DNA from: Toxonevra muliebris
Lineage: Eukaryota; Arthropoda; Insecta; Diptera; Pallopteridae
Direction: 5' to 3'
DNA length: 64,000 nucleotides
Assembly: GCA_963691655.1 (NCBI GenBank)
Contig: OY829329.1
Span: forward strand, 53,271,408-53,335,407
A model generated the notes under the pieces. It was not told where the DNA came from and did not search any database. It saw nothing but the letters and a program-made list of their open reading frames with translations. The position numbers and the translations under genes were made by a program. Numbering within the stretch: the stretch's first letter is position 1; each line of letters opens with the position of its first letter. Below, one piece after another: positions 11,760 to 24,870 of this stretch.

Positions 11760-13460
11760 AAAATTCAAAAATTAATGGATTTTTAATTGATTAGTGATTT
11801 TTTTATTCCTATAGTTATTTTTCATTTCGTTAATGAAGTTTTTATTTTTGTAATGCATTTTCATTAAATCAGTGCATTCTTCTTTTTCTTAGTGAATTTT
11901 TCATTTCAATTAAATAGTAGATTTTTCCATTAATGAGTAAGTTTTTCATTTATTTCCAACTATTACAAGATTTTTTATGATTTTTCATTTATTTTGTGAA
12001 AATTTCATTTAATTAGTGAATTATTTCTTGGTTTTGTACATTTTTCATTGGTTTGGTGAATTTTTATCCGTTTAGTATGTTTTCCACTGATTTAGTGAAT
12101 TTATGATTAACACATACATAGATTTTTCTTTAGTGATTTGTGTGTGCATTTATTTTTTATTTTTTTTTTTTTGTAATTTTTATGAAAATAGTCTAACAAA
12201 ATACACTATGCAACAATTTGAGGGACAATGTCTCGGGACAAACCCAAACCAATCGCAAAGAATGGTATTTGACCTCAGTAACAAAAGCCCCAATCCCTTT
12301 TTGCTCCACTAAGACACAATTTTTTTGTATAGTGGTTTGAAATGTTCATTTTTTGGGCAAAAATCTAATCAAATAATAAGAAAAATCATATGTAAAATTT
12401 TATTTAAGGTGGTTCTTGTCTTGGGTAACCTACATTAAAATTTTCCAAAAAAATAGAACATTTTAACCTTCTAACTCCCACCAGTATTGGTAATTTTTGG
12501 CCTTTTTCTTAAAAACTCTTTAAAAGCTAAGTTTAAGGGGAGGCCAAGTGTTAAAACCTTCCACAAAAATGTTGAAAGCTCAAATAAAGAAATAAATTTC
12601 TTAATACTTAATTTCGTTTTTATGTGTTACCTTTAACTCCTAAAGGCTACTTGTCTTTAATGACCCTTAATGAAATTTTCTGGAGAATATTTTTATGGAA
12701 GGCTTTAACACTTTACCTTTCCTTAAACCTAGCTTTTAAGGAGTTTTAATAAAAGGGTCCAAAATGACCCATACTGGGAGCTAGAGGGTTAAAATGTTCC
12801 AAATTTCCTATTTAATATAGTTCATCCAAGACAAAATAAGACAAAATCCATCTTAAACAAAATTTTGTATATGATTTTCCTCATTGTTTGATTCGGTTTT
12901 TGAGCAAAAAATCAAAATTTCAAACCACTGTAAAAAAAAATTGTGACATAGTGGAGCAAAAAGGGATTGGCGCTTTTGTTACTGAGGTCAAATACTATCA
13001 TTTGAGTTTGGTTTGGTTTTGTCCCGAAAATATGTGTTGCACTGTGTTATTCAATCATATATTTTTCAGTGATTTAGTGAATTTTTGTTTTTGGTTGGTT
13101 AAGTGAGTTTTTTATTTAGTTGGTGAAATTTTAAGTGGATTTATCATTGATTTAGTAAAGTTTTTTATTAATTTAAGTAGACAATTTTTAATTTCTTTAT
13201 TGAATTTTTCATGTAATCAATGATTTTAAGATTGTTTAGTGAGTTTTATTTACTAAATTTTTTTTATTGATTTCGTGATTTTATAATTTTAAGGGTGAAT
13301 TTTGCATTGGGTTAGAAATTCTTTTTTTAGTAAACTTTTCATTTATGCAAGGAATTTTTTATTTATTTGCAGATTTTTCTTTTTTTTTATTTCGGTAATT
13401 TTTCATTTATTTACTGACCTTTTTTGTTGGCTCAATAATTTTTTTATTGAGTCGTTGATT
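11760..13460. repeat. Degenerate AT-rich tandem repeat (TTTAGTGAATTTTTCATT type)
   Basis: On both sides of the palindromic element (about 11760-12200 and 13050-13460), a motif close to TTTAGTGAATTTTTCATTT recurs every 20-40 bp with many variants. The copies are too diverged to count firmly. Open frames here are T-rich by-products. The repeat was evidently one block before the element at 12204-13046 entered it. Confidence 0.65.
12204..13046. mobile_element. Palindromic (foldback) element, family 2 copy A
   Basis: Two arms of roughly 370 bp (about 12204-12575 and 12690-13046) are inverted copies of each other at roughly three quarters identity, judged by eye. Examples are the blocks around CCAATCCCTTTTTGCTCCAC in the left arm and its complement at about 12950-12970. 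The outer ends are CACTATGCAACA and CACAGTGCAACA. The same arm sequence is present at 53724-55349 and 63128-63513. No transposase is present. The heptamers CACTATG/CACAGTG resemble Transib-type ends, but no convincing target duplication was found, so the superfamily is open. Confidence 0.75.
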
Positions 13461-16037
13461 TTTAAAACTAAAATTTCTCTGAAAACATTTAAACTCAGTA
13501 CACTTTTTTTATTTTAAATAAAGTTCAGGGCTAATGAACTATACAATACAATCAGCTCCCTCTTTGGGTACGCTCATGAGTCGTAAATTTTTATTTTTCA
13601 AAACTCTAAACCGCACTGGGAAAGAACTAGCACCTGTTGTCTGATTGCGAAACCTATTTCCCTCTAGATGTACAGAAAAAACCTTCAGTTTTGCCACTTT
13701 TAGAAAAAAAAACCTCTAGATATAGATTTCATTACAATATTTATATATATCGCTCGGAGTGGGTAGAAACTAATACTTTTTTTCGTATTTTGGATTTGAT
13801 ACAATTCATTTGAAAAAAAGTTTCTCAACCGAGGTGTTAGATACTGACCATGTCAGCAGGATTAATGCTAAAATGCTGATATTTTTTTCCACCCGAATTT
13901 TCAAGTATATGCACCTCAAACCGAAATTCAGCTTTATATGTTCCTTTACAAGTGAAAGTGATGTTGGCTCGGTGCACAACATATTTAGTTTCGAAATACA
14001 ATGATCGATATCTTCAATAAAACTTTTAAATTGAACTGCATAAGAATAAATAACATCTCAGGCAGTTGTTAACATTTTGGCAGGCCTAACATTTTTTAAC
14101 GTTATCAAAAGTTTGAAATTGTTGAGTAAACTTTTTTTTTATTTTTTTTTATCAGTTGTATTAAGAATAATTGGAGAAAAATACACGTCAACTAGAAATT
14201 AGCATTGCCAGGTGCCATTGTGTAAAAAATGTCAAGAATAAAGTATTGCCTATGAAAAAACCCAATATCTGTGATAGAGAAAATTCACGTATAATTTTTT
14301 TTAGAAAGTAATAATATGAATATATTAAAAACATACATTTTCGGTAGATTGAATTTAGTTAAAAATCCTCTGGAAACCTTAAGATGTTATTGGGAAAATA
14401 AAAAACCTCATTGAGGAATTTCAATGGCTTCAAAAAACCTTCAGTTTTAGTGGGAAACCAATAGATCTGGCAACAGTGAGAACTAGACAAAAATTTAATT
14501 GAATTGCATGAATCAAATAAATTTGTTTGCTTTTTTCAAACGCAACTAACTTCAGCTTAGTCGATGATTGTGTAAAAAATTGTATTTAATTAAACACATA
14601 AATTGTAGATTTTATTTATAAAGATTCTAAGATTTATAATTTTCTTTTTATAACTAAGAATTCTAAAGATCTTCATTATTTTTTAAACACACTAAAGTTA
14701 ACTTTTATAATTTTCCAACCAACAGATGACGCACTGTTGATATTAGACAAGAATAGTATTGTATTTCAAAATAAGATGTGAGTGATTGAAATCAAAATTT
14801 AAATTGAGGAGAACATAATAAATTTTATTTTACTCTAAATAAATTTCAAATAAAAGATACAGTAAATTTCAATGATGATAATATGTCAACACAGTAATTT
14901 ATGCTAAGCTTATATTAAATGCAAATAAAATAGAGGAGCGTGAGTATAAATATAAATCACTCTTCTACACAAATAAAATATAAATTAATTGCAGAAATGT
15001 AGGTAAATTATTTATAATGATTTTTTTTTTTTAATATTACATCTATACAATTAAATTCTCATTCATATAAATGCAAGTAGAAGTGAGGGAAAAAGTACAA
15101 GTGCATATTCATGCATTTATGTGTTAAATTTATAAACAAATTATGCCAACAACAACAAATTAGTTATATTAGGGAATGAAAATTCCAAAGGGGACAAACA
15201 GCACCAGCAACCGCAAATGCCATAATTATGAAATGCATACAGCACAGCAAAGAGACACACAAATGCACATGCACACATAATATGAACCAATGTGCACACA
15301 ATATCCACATATATTATGCACATTTCATGCGAAATTTTCATAATTTCACGAAATCCAAATGAAAACAAAAACAGACACTGTAAACAGCACACAACAACAA
15401 AAATAAAACCGAAAAGAAAAGTCTTTCAGATTTTTTTTTTTATTTAATTGGATTTTGTGCACAGTGTAAATTTATGGCACCCACACGACTCATTTTCAAC
15501 AGCATTTTCGCATCATTACAATTTTAAATTTGACTGAAAGTGATATTTAAAACAAAGCATCATCAAAATGATTGTGTGTGAATTTAATTTGCTAAATGTA
15601 ATTTTTAAAATTTTTTCAGCACTTTAACAAAGTGTTTATTGGGATAAGTTTTAAAAGTAAAATCATCACTTTAATTAAAACAGAAAAAAAAAAAAAATAC
15701 ATTTAAGAAATTTTTATTTTGATAATGAACTTGAAATGCTTAATTAAATTAATGTGCTTTTGAATGCAGTAGAGCAGGAAGTGGTGATGGTGATGATGAC
15801 GATGATATCATTGTAATGGAGTAATGCAATCTTAATGATTAAGCTTTGTTAGTTTTGAGTTTAAAAAAATATTTATATTATGTACAAAATATTACAGAAA
15901 AATACTGTTCAATGGTCTAATTTCCTCCTCTTAAAGGAGCTAGTCAAACGTTGCAGACCTCGATATAGAAGTGTTTTTTTTTAACAGGCCTCTTAATTCC
16001 CCTTAATAACCGAGCAGCAGCACAGGTGCATACCGAT
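13461..16037. other. No gene seen
   Basis: About 2.6 kb of AT-rich DNA. A segment ending CTGGCAACAGTG at 14466-14477 could be one end of a DNA transposon, but no partner end or duplication was found. The CA-rich stretch at 15180-15400 gives an open frame without motif. Confidence 0.4.
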
Positions 16038-17084
16038 CAGCGATGCCAATTTGTGAGGAATTCCGATTCCGATTTGCGGGGAATTTTACTTAGTTCGGGG
16101 AATCGGAGAATGAGCGGTTTTTTGCGGGGAATTTGAAACCATGCAGCTTTCAATATTAAAATACCTCAAACAGTATGTAGAATATTTTTTGCCAAATTTT
16201 ATATTCCTAAATACAATTCTGGCACACTCGCAACCTACACCATATAAACATTGCTTTATGCAACACTATTTACGCTTAGTATTCAAACAGTTGAACGCGA
16301 TCGCGCAGTGCTTCTGCTTCTCTTTGAGCCGTCCAGAAAAGCTTAGCTGTGCCTTTGTTCAGCACTTTCTAATTAATAACTGTTAGTTCTTGGTGACTGT
16401 AACCTGTAAACTTGCAAATTATGGTCAGTTATTATAAAGAAGTAGTATATTTTATATGTTTAAAACCGATAGTCAAAACTTTAAACCAATTTTTCTCAAA
16501 ACAAGGTTTTTGTCATTGGCGTGCACGATAACTGAAATTTAAATATGTTCTTCTACACAACAATGACCCCAGGATATAAGTTTGGTTAATTTTTTCCCCA
16601 ATTTGGAACTTTGTTTTTACGAAAAAAGTCACAATATTGAGAAAACTAATTTTTGCGGTCTGCCATTTTGTGAATTGTTGGTCAAACAAAATAATCTTAG
16701 TATGTCCTGAAAGTAGAGTTATAATTTTTCTAATGGTATTTATTTAGATGTTCCAGTGAGCCGCAATCACACACACCATTGCCCATTTTTATAATTTTTT
16801 TTTTAATTATTACAGTCAGAAATTTTTTTTTATCAATTTATCAATCCAAAAAAAAATTGATAAGGAACTAACCAAGAAAGTGCAGGGCCCCTTAAGATAA
16901 CTCTGACCGAGAGTAACTCTAAGCCTACGTAAAGGGTATTTTTCGTTTATATAAAATGTTTATATGAAAAGTGCGTATCGTACTGTTGTAATATGAAATT
17001 ATACCGGTGCGGGTAATTTGGCCGAAAATCGGGGAATTTCGTGAGAGTTATCGGGGAGAAAGAAAAAATGAGTTGGCATCGCTG
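16038..17084. mobile_element. hAT-like non-autonomous element with perfect target duplication
   Basis: The ends are CAGCGATGCCAA at 16038-16049 and its exact complement at 17073-17084. The 8-bp duplication ATACCGAT is perfect (16030-16037 and 17085-17092). Length is 1047 bp. The interior includes pieces such as CGGGGAATTTT near both ends, so the inverted similarity extends imperfectly beyond 12 bp. There is no transposase motif, so it is non-autonomous. It is distinct from family 1 (different ends). Confidence 0.9.
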
Positions 17085-17159
17085 ATACCGATACTGAAGC
17101 CATTAACTTCGGCTCACCAGCTGTTAAGAGATCAAAAAGCACGACTCTCGATGTTTCAC

Positions 17160-17660
17160 CCAACACAAAGCAAAAAGATGCTGAAGACACAGTGGAAATG
17201 GAATGGTTAAGTAAAAGACGTTACAAGTGTTAGTACCAAATTGTAAGGAGGCTGAGGGTCCACAGGTTTAAGCAGGATGCCTAGAAGCTTTGTGTAACAA
17301 TAAAGAGAAACACGCACTATTGCGAGAAAGAAACGCCTCAGGCAGGGCTCATAATGAAAATAGTCCAGTTTAATCTATAGCACGGCATTACGGCACAGGA
17401 ACTTCTACAGCAGTCTATCAATGAAAATTGCAGCAACTGGTAAAAGTGTATCAAAGTAGAATAAGAGTTGCTGGTACCGGATTTCAGTGGTAAATATCAG
17501 ACCCGCTAAATTCTTAACTAGCCGAAGTACCAGGTCGAGCATTAATTATGCATACACTCATTGTGATCACCGAGTTAATGTTAATCGAGTTGCAGATGAC
17601 TAGTCGTCCGCAGAAAATTACCGTAGATCAATCGAAGAAATGGAAACGAAAGGTTTTTGA
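17160..17660 (+). pseudogene. Possible R1-like LINE endonuclease start, badly decayed
   Basis: At about 17353 the plus strand reads MKIVQFNL, a stop, then HGITAQELLQQSINE. This resembles the beginning of the ORF2 endonuclease of R1-type LINEs (pattern I.Q.NL.HC..AQ.LL.Q...E). Downstream frames are broken by stops, and no further catalytic motif could be read with confidence. It could be the remote 5' part of the LINE family at 38201, but no overlap exists to test this. Confidence 0.35.
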
Positions 17661-19079
17661 ATATTTCCTATGGCATAGAGACAGGGGACAAATAACCGGC
17701 GAAGGGTAAATAACCCACGATGGGGAAATCTAAAAGGCGGCGAACATTGTACACCGGCTGAGCGTAGCAAGTGGCTCCTTCACGCTCAGGGCGAAGAATA
17801 GGTCTCTCAGGAAATCAGTATATTCGTGAAAAGCCAGCAAAGGCTGCAATAAAGTGTATAAAAAGGCACAAAAAATGCGTAACTTTGCCCTCCTTGTAAG
17901 CTGGCTACAAAGCTGCCATGGATCCACGCACTCATCCACATGGTCTAAATTGTACTATATACAAACAAGAAGTGATTTAAATTCATAAAGTGAGCAAGAG
18001 TGGCAAAGAAAAAGCAAGCAAGAGAGCTGAAAAAGTCATAGTGCATCTCTTTTATAAAGCTAGCCCTCAAACTTAAACACAATAATATTCTTCTTTTTTT
18101 TTTTTGAAACAAAGTGCATCACCCACTGGGATATAATCATCCGAGTGTACGTAAGCAAAGAAAGAAATTCAATTTGCAGAAAATTAAAGAAATAATTTGT
18201 TTAATATTTAACAACAAACATTTTTGTTAACGCACACAGACACACGCGACTTTCACAAAAAGATAAATTCACTTTATTTTTTTTTTATATTTAAGATGAC
18301 AAATTTAATGTGTGCAGAAAGGCAAAAGAGCAAACGCAAACGTAAGCACCAACAAATAAACACCCTAAACTAACATTCAACAATGTAATTTCTTACACCA
18401 AAAAAAAAAAAAAAAAATTACTTCTTTTATGGGTGAGCGTGTGTGATTACGTGGATTCAAGAAAAAACTTTATAAAAAAATACTTTTTGCAACTACTTTT
18501 TTTTGCAAGCTGCACGTGGTCACGTGTCGCAGCACTTGTGTTAATTTTGTGTGTTTTTTCATTACTTTTTTTTTGATGTGGCCCCATGTTGGTCGCCAAT
18601 AATGTTTGGTAGTGATGGTTAGTAACAATTGAAAACAAGAGCGTATGGTAGAGGGATGGAGTCAGACGTGAACGTTACAATTGAAAAGAAAAAGTATAAC
18701 ATTTTAGCAAGAAGAAAATGGAAAATAATTTCAATTCACTTTTGTGCAAGAAAGTAAGAAAAAAGGTTCAAAGGAACATACTGTGTTGAGAGCATCTGTG
18801 CAAATATTCAAATAAAATGAAATAAAACATATTAAAGTTATTGAGTATTTACTTGAAAAAATATTATAAAAATTCTGAAAAGAAATAAAATACAAATTCT
18901 AAATATTAATTTTCTATAGATGTCATTTTTAAGATTGATTTGGGTGTGACAAATTCTTGAAGTTAAAATTTGGTACAGAAATAATTTTTGGTTTTTCTAC
19001 TTTATGTAGTAGCATGTTGGGGTATTTTTATAAAATTCTCAAGTAAACATTTAAATATATGATTTAATTTGTTTTTAAA
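17661..19079. other. No gene seen
   Basis: The first 250 bases are less AT-rich than the rest. Poly(A) and poly(T) runs occur at about 18400-18418 and 18085-18105. No supported feature. Confidence 0.4.
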
Positions 19080-19300
19080 TTGCTTAAAAATTTATCAATT
19101 GGCCAAATTGAACTTCAAATTTAAATAAATTTATCAAATCGGATTTAAATTTTATTTTAATTGGTCACAATTGATCAATCGGTCTTGATTGATTCAAATT
19201 GGTTAACATTTTTTTGTACTTTGTGAAATTAGTTCAAATTTAGATTCGTTAAAAAGGATTTTAATTTGATCAAACTGGACTTAAAGTTCATATGTCACGT
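19080..19300. repeat. Degenerate repeat of the TTGATCAAACTGG type, left block
   Basis: Variants of TTGATCAA, AAATTGG and AAACTGGACTTAAA recur every 40-50 bp, as in the larger block at 20960-21850. The two blocks may be one array split by the sequence at about 19390-20960. Confidence 0.5.
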
Positions 19301-19392
19301 ATCACGGAGTGCAATGGGTACTTTTGATACAATTGAGTACTTTTCGCATTCTGACGACTCTAATTGTGCAATACAATTGGCCAGTACAATAC

Positions 19393-20958
19393 CAGTGCTG
19401 CCGAAGGTAATCCGATCGGAGTATTCGTACTCCGCTCAAATCTCAATCCTCCTGTCCTCCCCAATCGGAAAAAAATCCTCCTATTTCATATGTATTCTTG
19501 AATTTTTGGGTTGTATTCTTGAAGTTTTGGTTGTAAACGTAAATCAAACTAAATGTGTTCTGTTGGGTTATTTTAGTTTCTGTCTGTGAAATATTTGTTA
19601 ATTTTGAGTATTTAAAAAATAACAATAAATTGATAATGAATTTATATATGTATATATATTTGATTTGGAACGGGAAGAATTTTGGTGAGAAATTTTTATT
19701 TAAAGAATGCTTAAAAAAAAAAAAAAATGTTTTCAAAACTGGAAAAATTTGTTGGGGCAATTTTAAGTTTTCCACATAACAGTGCAGCGGCAAATAGAAT
19801 TTTTTCTCAATTGTATCTAATAAAAGACAAAAAACGAAATTGCTTGCTGACTACAACTGTTAATGCAGTAATGGTTGGTAAGAAAAGCTTGGTAACTTCG
19901 ATTAAGCTGATTCAATAGTATTTAACAGAATAATTTCTCTTTTCTTTCATATTATATGTTAAAACCTACACCTTTTAGTTTTACGTTTTCTATTTCTTAT
20001 TTATGGTACTCACACACAGTTGCGATTTCATCGTTTTTTTCTCGAAAATTCACAGTTCCCCTCTTTTGTCGTCCTGAAAACGCAAACTGCTGCGTTTTCA
20101 TGCCAACAATTAACAAAATAAAAAGGAAGAAGTGAAATGAAAAAAAGTGAACAAAAAGAAAAAAGCAAATTATTCTAATATTTACATTTAATTTAATAGT
20201 TAATTGTACTGGTAAGAATCTCTAATAAAAATCTCTTATATGTGGCAGAAAGAAATGAAAATCAGCTGTTGCGATTTCAATGTAAAGAAATCGCAAAAGT
20301 GTGTGCCTCTTTGCGCTTTCAAAATTTGCAGCAGAGACGCATCGAAAATGGTGCGAATTCGCACCGATAATAGTTTTAAACCGCAAAAATAAGACAAATT
20401 GTTAAAAATTATTTATTAAAAAAAGAAAATCCAATGTAAAATACCATTTGGTTAGTTTCTCGACTCTTACTATCACAAACTTTAACATTAGGAATCACTT
20501 AAGATAATTCATGATTGACTCGATTTATTAATTATTTGATTAGTTTATGCTAGGGAATTTCCAACTAAAAAGTTACTAAAACTTTACCATCCTAGTTTTC
20601 TTCACGAAAAACTATTCAACTACTAAATAAATTTACCAGCCTAGTCACTCCTCTGAACTACGAAACAACTAGAATTTTATCCAGGCGGGTATGATTTAAT
20701 GAAAATCATAGTAAACCAACATAAAAAACTGTTGTGTTAAAATCAAAGTAGGGGAGGCGCGGGTTTGCCACGAATTAGAAAAGATGGCGGGGGGGGGGGG
20801 CGTAGAATGAGCACTGTTGAGAACCGCTGCTCTTGATTCTGAGTAATACTTATTGGAAAACTAGTAAGACATTTTGAAAAATTCCTCCCCTGTAAAGCAA
20901 AATCCTCCTCTTAAAAGGAAAAATTCTTCCCCTTAAAATGTTCAAAACGACAGCACTG
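19393..20958. mobile_element. Possible hAT-like insertion splitting the repeat array
   Basis: CAGTGCTGCCG at 19393 and the complement of CAGTGCTGTCG ending at 20958 form an 11-bp inverted pair with one mismatch, and similar CTCC-rich subterminal sequence follows both ends. The 8-mers outside do not match (TACAATAC against ATTCTGAC). Inside near 20830 is TTGAGAACCGCTG, another hAT-like end without a partner. The segment may be a composite of two or more old insertions. No transposase was seen. Confidence 0.45.
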
Positions 20959-20959
20959 A

Positions 20960-21850
20960 TTCTGACCCTTTTTAGATTGATCAAACTGGACTTCAAATTT
21001 ATTTAAATTAATTAAAAATATTTTACAGTTGATCAAACTAGGCTCAAAACTGATTTTATGAAAATAAAATTGATTCAAATTGATCAAACTGGGCGTCAAA
21101 TTGAATAATATTTCTTTAAAGTAGACCAAACTGGGTTTAAAATTAGTTAATTAAAATTTTAATGATTTTATGAATTCGAATTGGTTAAAAATGCTGCAAA
21201 ATTAATCAAACTGTAGTCATAATTGATTTCAATTAGTTAAAATTTAACAAACCGGACCCAAAATTGTTTATAATTGGTTAAACTTACTTGATCAAACTCG
21301 AGCAGTGATTGAACTAAAATGACTAAAGTTAACCAAACTGGGCTATATTTGATTTAGATTCTTTAAAATTGATGAAGCTGGATTTAAAATAAATTTAAAC
21401 TGCTTATAATTGATCACACTTGACTTAAAACTGGTGGAAATGATCTAAAATTGATAAGAATCAATCAAACTGGACACAAACCTATTTAAAATGGGTAAAA
21501 ATTATTTGAGTCACACTAAGACTCGACTTAAAAATGATTTAACTTGGTTAAAAGTGATCAAATTAGCCTTAATATTGTTTAATATTTATTTAGAACCGAT
21601 CAAACCTTATTTAAAATGTGTCAAAATCACTTTTAAATCGATCAAACCGAACAAAAATTGATTCAAGTTGGTAAAAATTTATTAAAATTGCACTTAAAAT
21701 GGATTTACATTGATTAGAATCAATCAAACTGCACATAAAATTTATTTAATATTAATTTAGAACTGATCGAATCGCTCTCCGAAAATCGTATTAAAAACCA
21801 TCAAACTGGACTTAAAATTAAAAAATTGGTAAAAATTTATGAAAATGAAA
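20960..21850. repeat. Degenerate repeat of the TTGATCAAACTGG type, main block
   Basis: About 890 bp are built from variants of a 40-50-bp unit containing AATTGATCAAACTGGACTTA and TTTAAATTGG. Units vary in length and sequence, so the array is old. There is no open frame of note. Confidence 0.7.
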
Positions 21851-23699
21851 CTTCCTAAAAGTTTTTCTATACTATTCGATGTATTTATATGTTTATACTA
21901 ATTAGAAGCTAAAAGTTTTTATGCTTGGGCTTAGTCATAGCTATTGATCTTCTAAGCCACTAGTGAAACAATTGGCACAACTATGTGGTCCATTCAAGTA
22001 TTTTTCTAGTACCATCATTGAATTACTAAGTATGTAAATTACAAAAACAGTTCTCTAAAAAATTCTTCCACCATTAACAAAATGTTTGACGTCAAAAAAT
22101 GAGGCTACATTGACTTTCTAGGAACCATGAAAATTATGTGGCACCATCAACAGTAGCAACCACAACAATGACTACACTTCTTTCTATTCACATTTCATGC
22201 ACTGAAAACAAAGGGGAAAAAAGGGAATATTTTGTTACCCCAACCCAAAATCATGTTGGCTGTCAGCGGCATCATCATAATCATGAGTTTATATTGAATA
22301 CAATAGGAAAAAGCTTTTGCCAAATCGATTGTCTCCCCGGTTGTTTGTCTGTCTGTCTATCTGTCTTATCATGCCATTGGCAGACATTAAACGCTTAAGA
22401 ATATATAACTTCAACAATTTGTAAAAATAGTAAAGGCATAGATAAACCATGAATGAATGACTATAAACCACAAAAGAAAGACAAAAAAAAGGGGAAGCGT
22501 GCCACTTTCTTTTGACAAAGTATAAAATCGTTGCAAACAAAATTTAAGATGCTTTCCTGAATTTTGGGCTTCAATTTAAGTGCAATCGAGAAAAACTTAA
22601 ATCTAGTTAAATCGTTTTTATTATGTGATTTTATTATTAGTAATATTGTAGCTAACCTTATTGCAGCGACTTTATTCATAGTACTCAAACCACAACCCCC
22701 ATTTATTTCTGGTTGCAATTGCGCTTTTACTTTTCTACCATAAGACCAAAATATGAGTGGGGGTTATTTGATGCTCATATTGATATTGGGTTTGCATTAT
22801 AGTACAACGCTTTTGACTCATAATCGTTAATTTTTACGAGCAGCGTCCAGCAAATATCTCAATCAGTAACATACGCTGCTTCTGCTTCCTACTTGCTATC
22901 ACCGCTCATACTTTGTGGCTGTAATACACACATTGATGACGACAATGTCAAATGCTAAAGTTTGTGTCTGTCTGTTAGTCTGGTAGCATACCCACAAACG
23001 ACGATTATAAGTGTCAAAGACATTTGTGCTTCTTCAGTGTAAATGAGTATTTTGAAATACGATAGTTTCTCTTCCTTTTTCTAACTTTTATATACGGGTG
23101 TATGAATTGCATTGAAACAAGTTAGTGTGAGTTTATGGGGAAGTGTTGGTGCTTGCTTTTGGGGAACATGAGGACAGTAGAGTGTCTCTTGCTGTATACA
23201 GAGGGTTGAAAATTGTTGTAAAATTTATGTTTTTTAATGTTTTTCAGTTTGCACAAAATGCGCAGTTATGCAGTTTAGTTTATTTTCTCCCCCAATCGTT
23301 TTTGTTTTTTTTTTAATGTGATTTGAAATTTAAGTGCATTTTTTAACGTTTTCTTCACAATTTAATTTAATTAAAAATACGTTTTTTTTTTGTTTCTTTA
23401 ACTACTATTTTTTGTGAGGAGTCTTGATGAAATTTTGTAGGTTAGGTAGCTTAATTAAATTTGTGTGAATTTCATAAATTTTTTAAAAGTTAATTACAGT
23501 ATTTTTCATATAAAGCGAACTTGAAGAAGCTGCCAAAAATTTATCGTTTTAAGCAAAGTTTGTACTAACTGAAATATCGAATTTCGCATGCTATATCAGT
23601 GACGCCATAGTAAAAAAAGTTTAACGTTCAATAGAAATTTTAGTATTTATCATACTTCTTTAGAGTACAGATTTTCGTCTAGTATTCAATGGTCGGTTA
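21851..23699. other. No gene seen
   Basis: AT-rich DNA with short tracts such as CTGT repeats at 22345-22365. The open frames overlap each other on both strands and lack motifs. Confidence 0.4.
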
Positions 23700-24631
23700 C
23701 AGGGCCGTAGCCAGAAATTTTTTTCGTGGAGGGTTTTCATTCGAAGAAAATATTCATAAATAATTTTTATCAAACTGATTTTTAATTAAAATAAATTAAA
23801 TCGATGATACATTTGATGGACCCTATAAAATTAAAATTTTAGGAAAAATTTTCCGATTTTTTTTAATCTTAACCTCAAAAAAATGGCAAAAAGTGACAAA
23901 AAATTCACAGAATAATGAAATAAAATTTTTTGAAAAAAATATCATTCAATGTGCATTCAAATGCATTTTTTTTTATCGTGAAGGACATAATTTCATTAGC
24001 TGATTGACTTCCCACTACTGATGATGTACCCAACCTCAAAAAAATTACAAAAAATAGTAGAGGCTCATTTTTTTCAAATGATCATCATTGGGAATTTGAG
24101 CCATTATCAATGATAAGGAATGAGGTTGAGATCTTTCGTGGTGCTCTGACCAATAATGCGTTAAAAATTAATTATATTTTAAGATTGCCTCCTAAACTGC
24201 ATGGGTTTTGCTAATAAGATGGAGTTTTTGCGGAAGAACTTTTCACTTTAAACACGAATCTGAGGTCAAAAGCTTCCCATCACGTCACGTTTTAGGAAAA
24301 AAATTGGGTTCAAGCAAGTCTAATTTTACAAGGATCCGATAATTTTTTCTATTTTTTATTAATTTTTAAACTTTTCAAACTGATTCAGGACGAAACTTTA
24401 AATCAAAAATAGTTACTGACCTAGAAAAACTATGAATGCAGGAGTGCTCAGTATCAACTTCTCTTTTTGAATCCGTAGTCAAACCTCATGTCGAAGAAAA
24501 CAAATCGGATTTGATCGCATTGGCAATTAATCTCTAAAATTAGAATAAAGTTTCCACATTTCGGGGGGAGGGGGGAGGCGGGAGGGGTCATAACCCCCAA
24601 AATCTCCCCCCCCCCCATAAATACGGCCTTG
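23700..24631. mobile_element. hAT-like non-autonomous element, family 1 copy B
   Basis: The ends are CAGGGCCGTA at 23700 and the complement of CAAGGCCGTA ending at 24631. The flanking 8-mers GTCGGTTA and GTTGATTA match at 6 of 8 positions, consistent with an aged duplication. The interior follows copies A and C, including the subterminal G-rich stretch at 24563-24587 and C-rich stretch at 24594-24617. Length is 932 bp and no transposase is present. Confidence 0.85.
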
Positions 24632-24870
24632 GTTGATTAGATGCCTTTTTCGAGTATGCATAAATGCGGGGCACTGTCCTATGATTTGCTTCGCCTTATT
24701 CCTTATCTTCCCTGAAAAACCTACATGAGATTGGCTTTACACTAATCTATATACTATTCACGCAGCCAGGAAAACTTGTTGGGAGAAAAAGGACAGACTA
24801 AGTTTGTAAGTATGGTATCATCAGCCATCGACCAAAAAACCCTCGCATCGATTTCGGTTCTGATGACATA

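Noticed and set aside
19443..19793. 116-codon minus-strand frame
   Set aside because: Lys, Phe, Asn and Ile runs from AT-rich DNA, overlapping open frames on the other strand, no motif.
20018..20320. Imperfect inverted repeat around GAAATCGCAA and TGTGTG
   Set aside because: The match is short and interrupted; no boundaries or duplication could be defined.
22138..22398. Plus-strand 86-codon frame
   Set aside because: It overlaps two minus-strand frames in the same region and has no recognisable domain.
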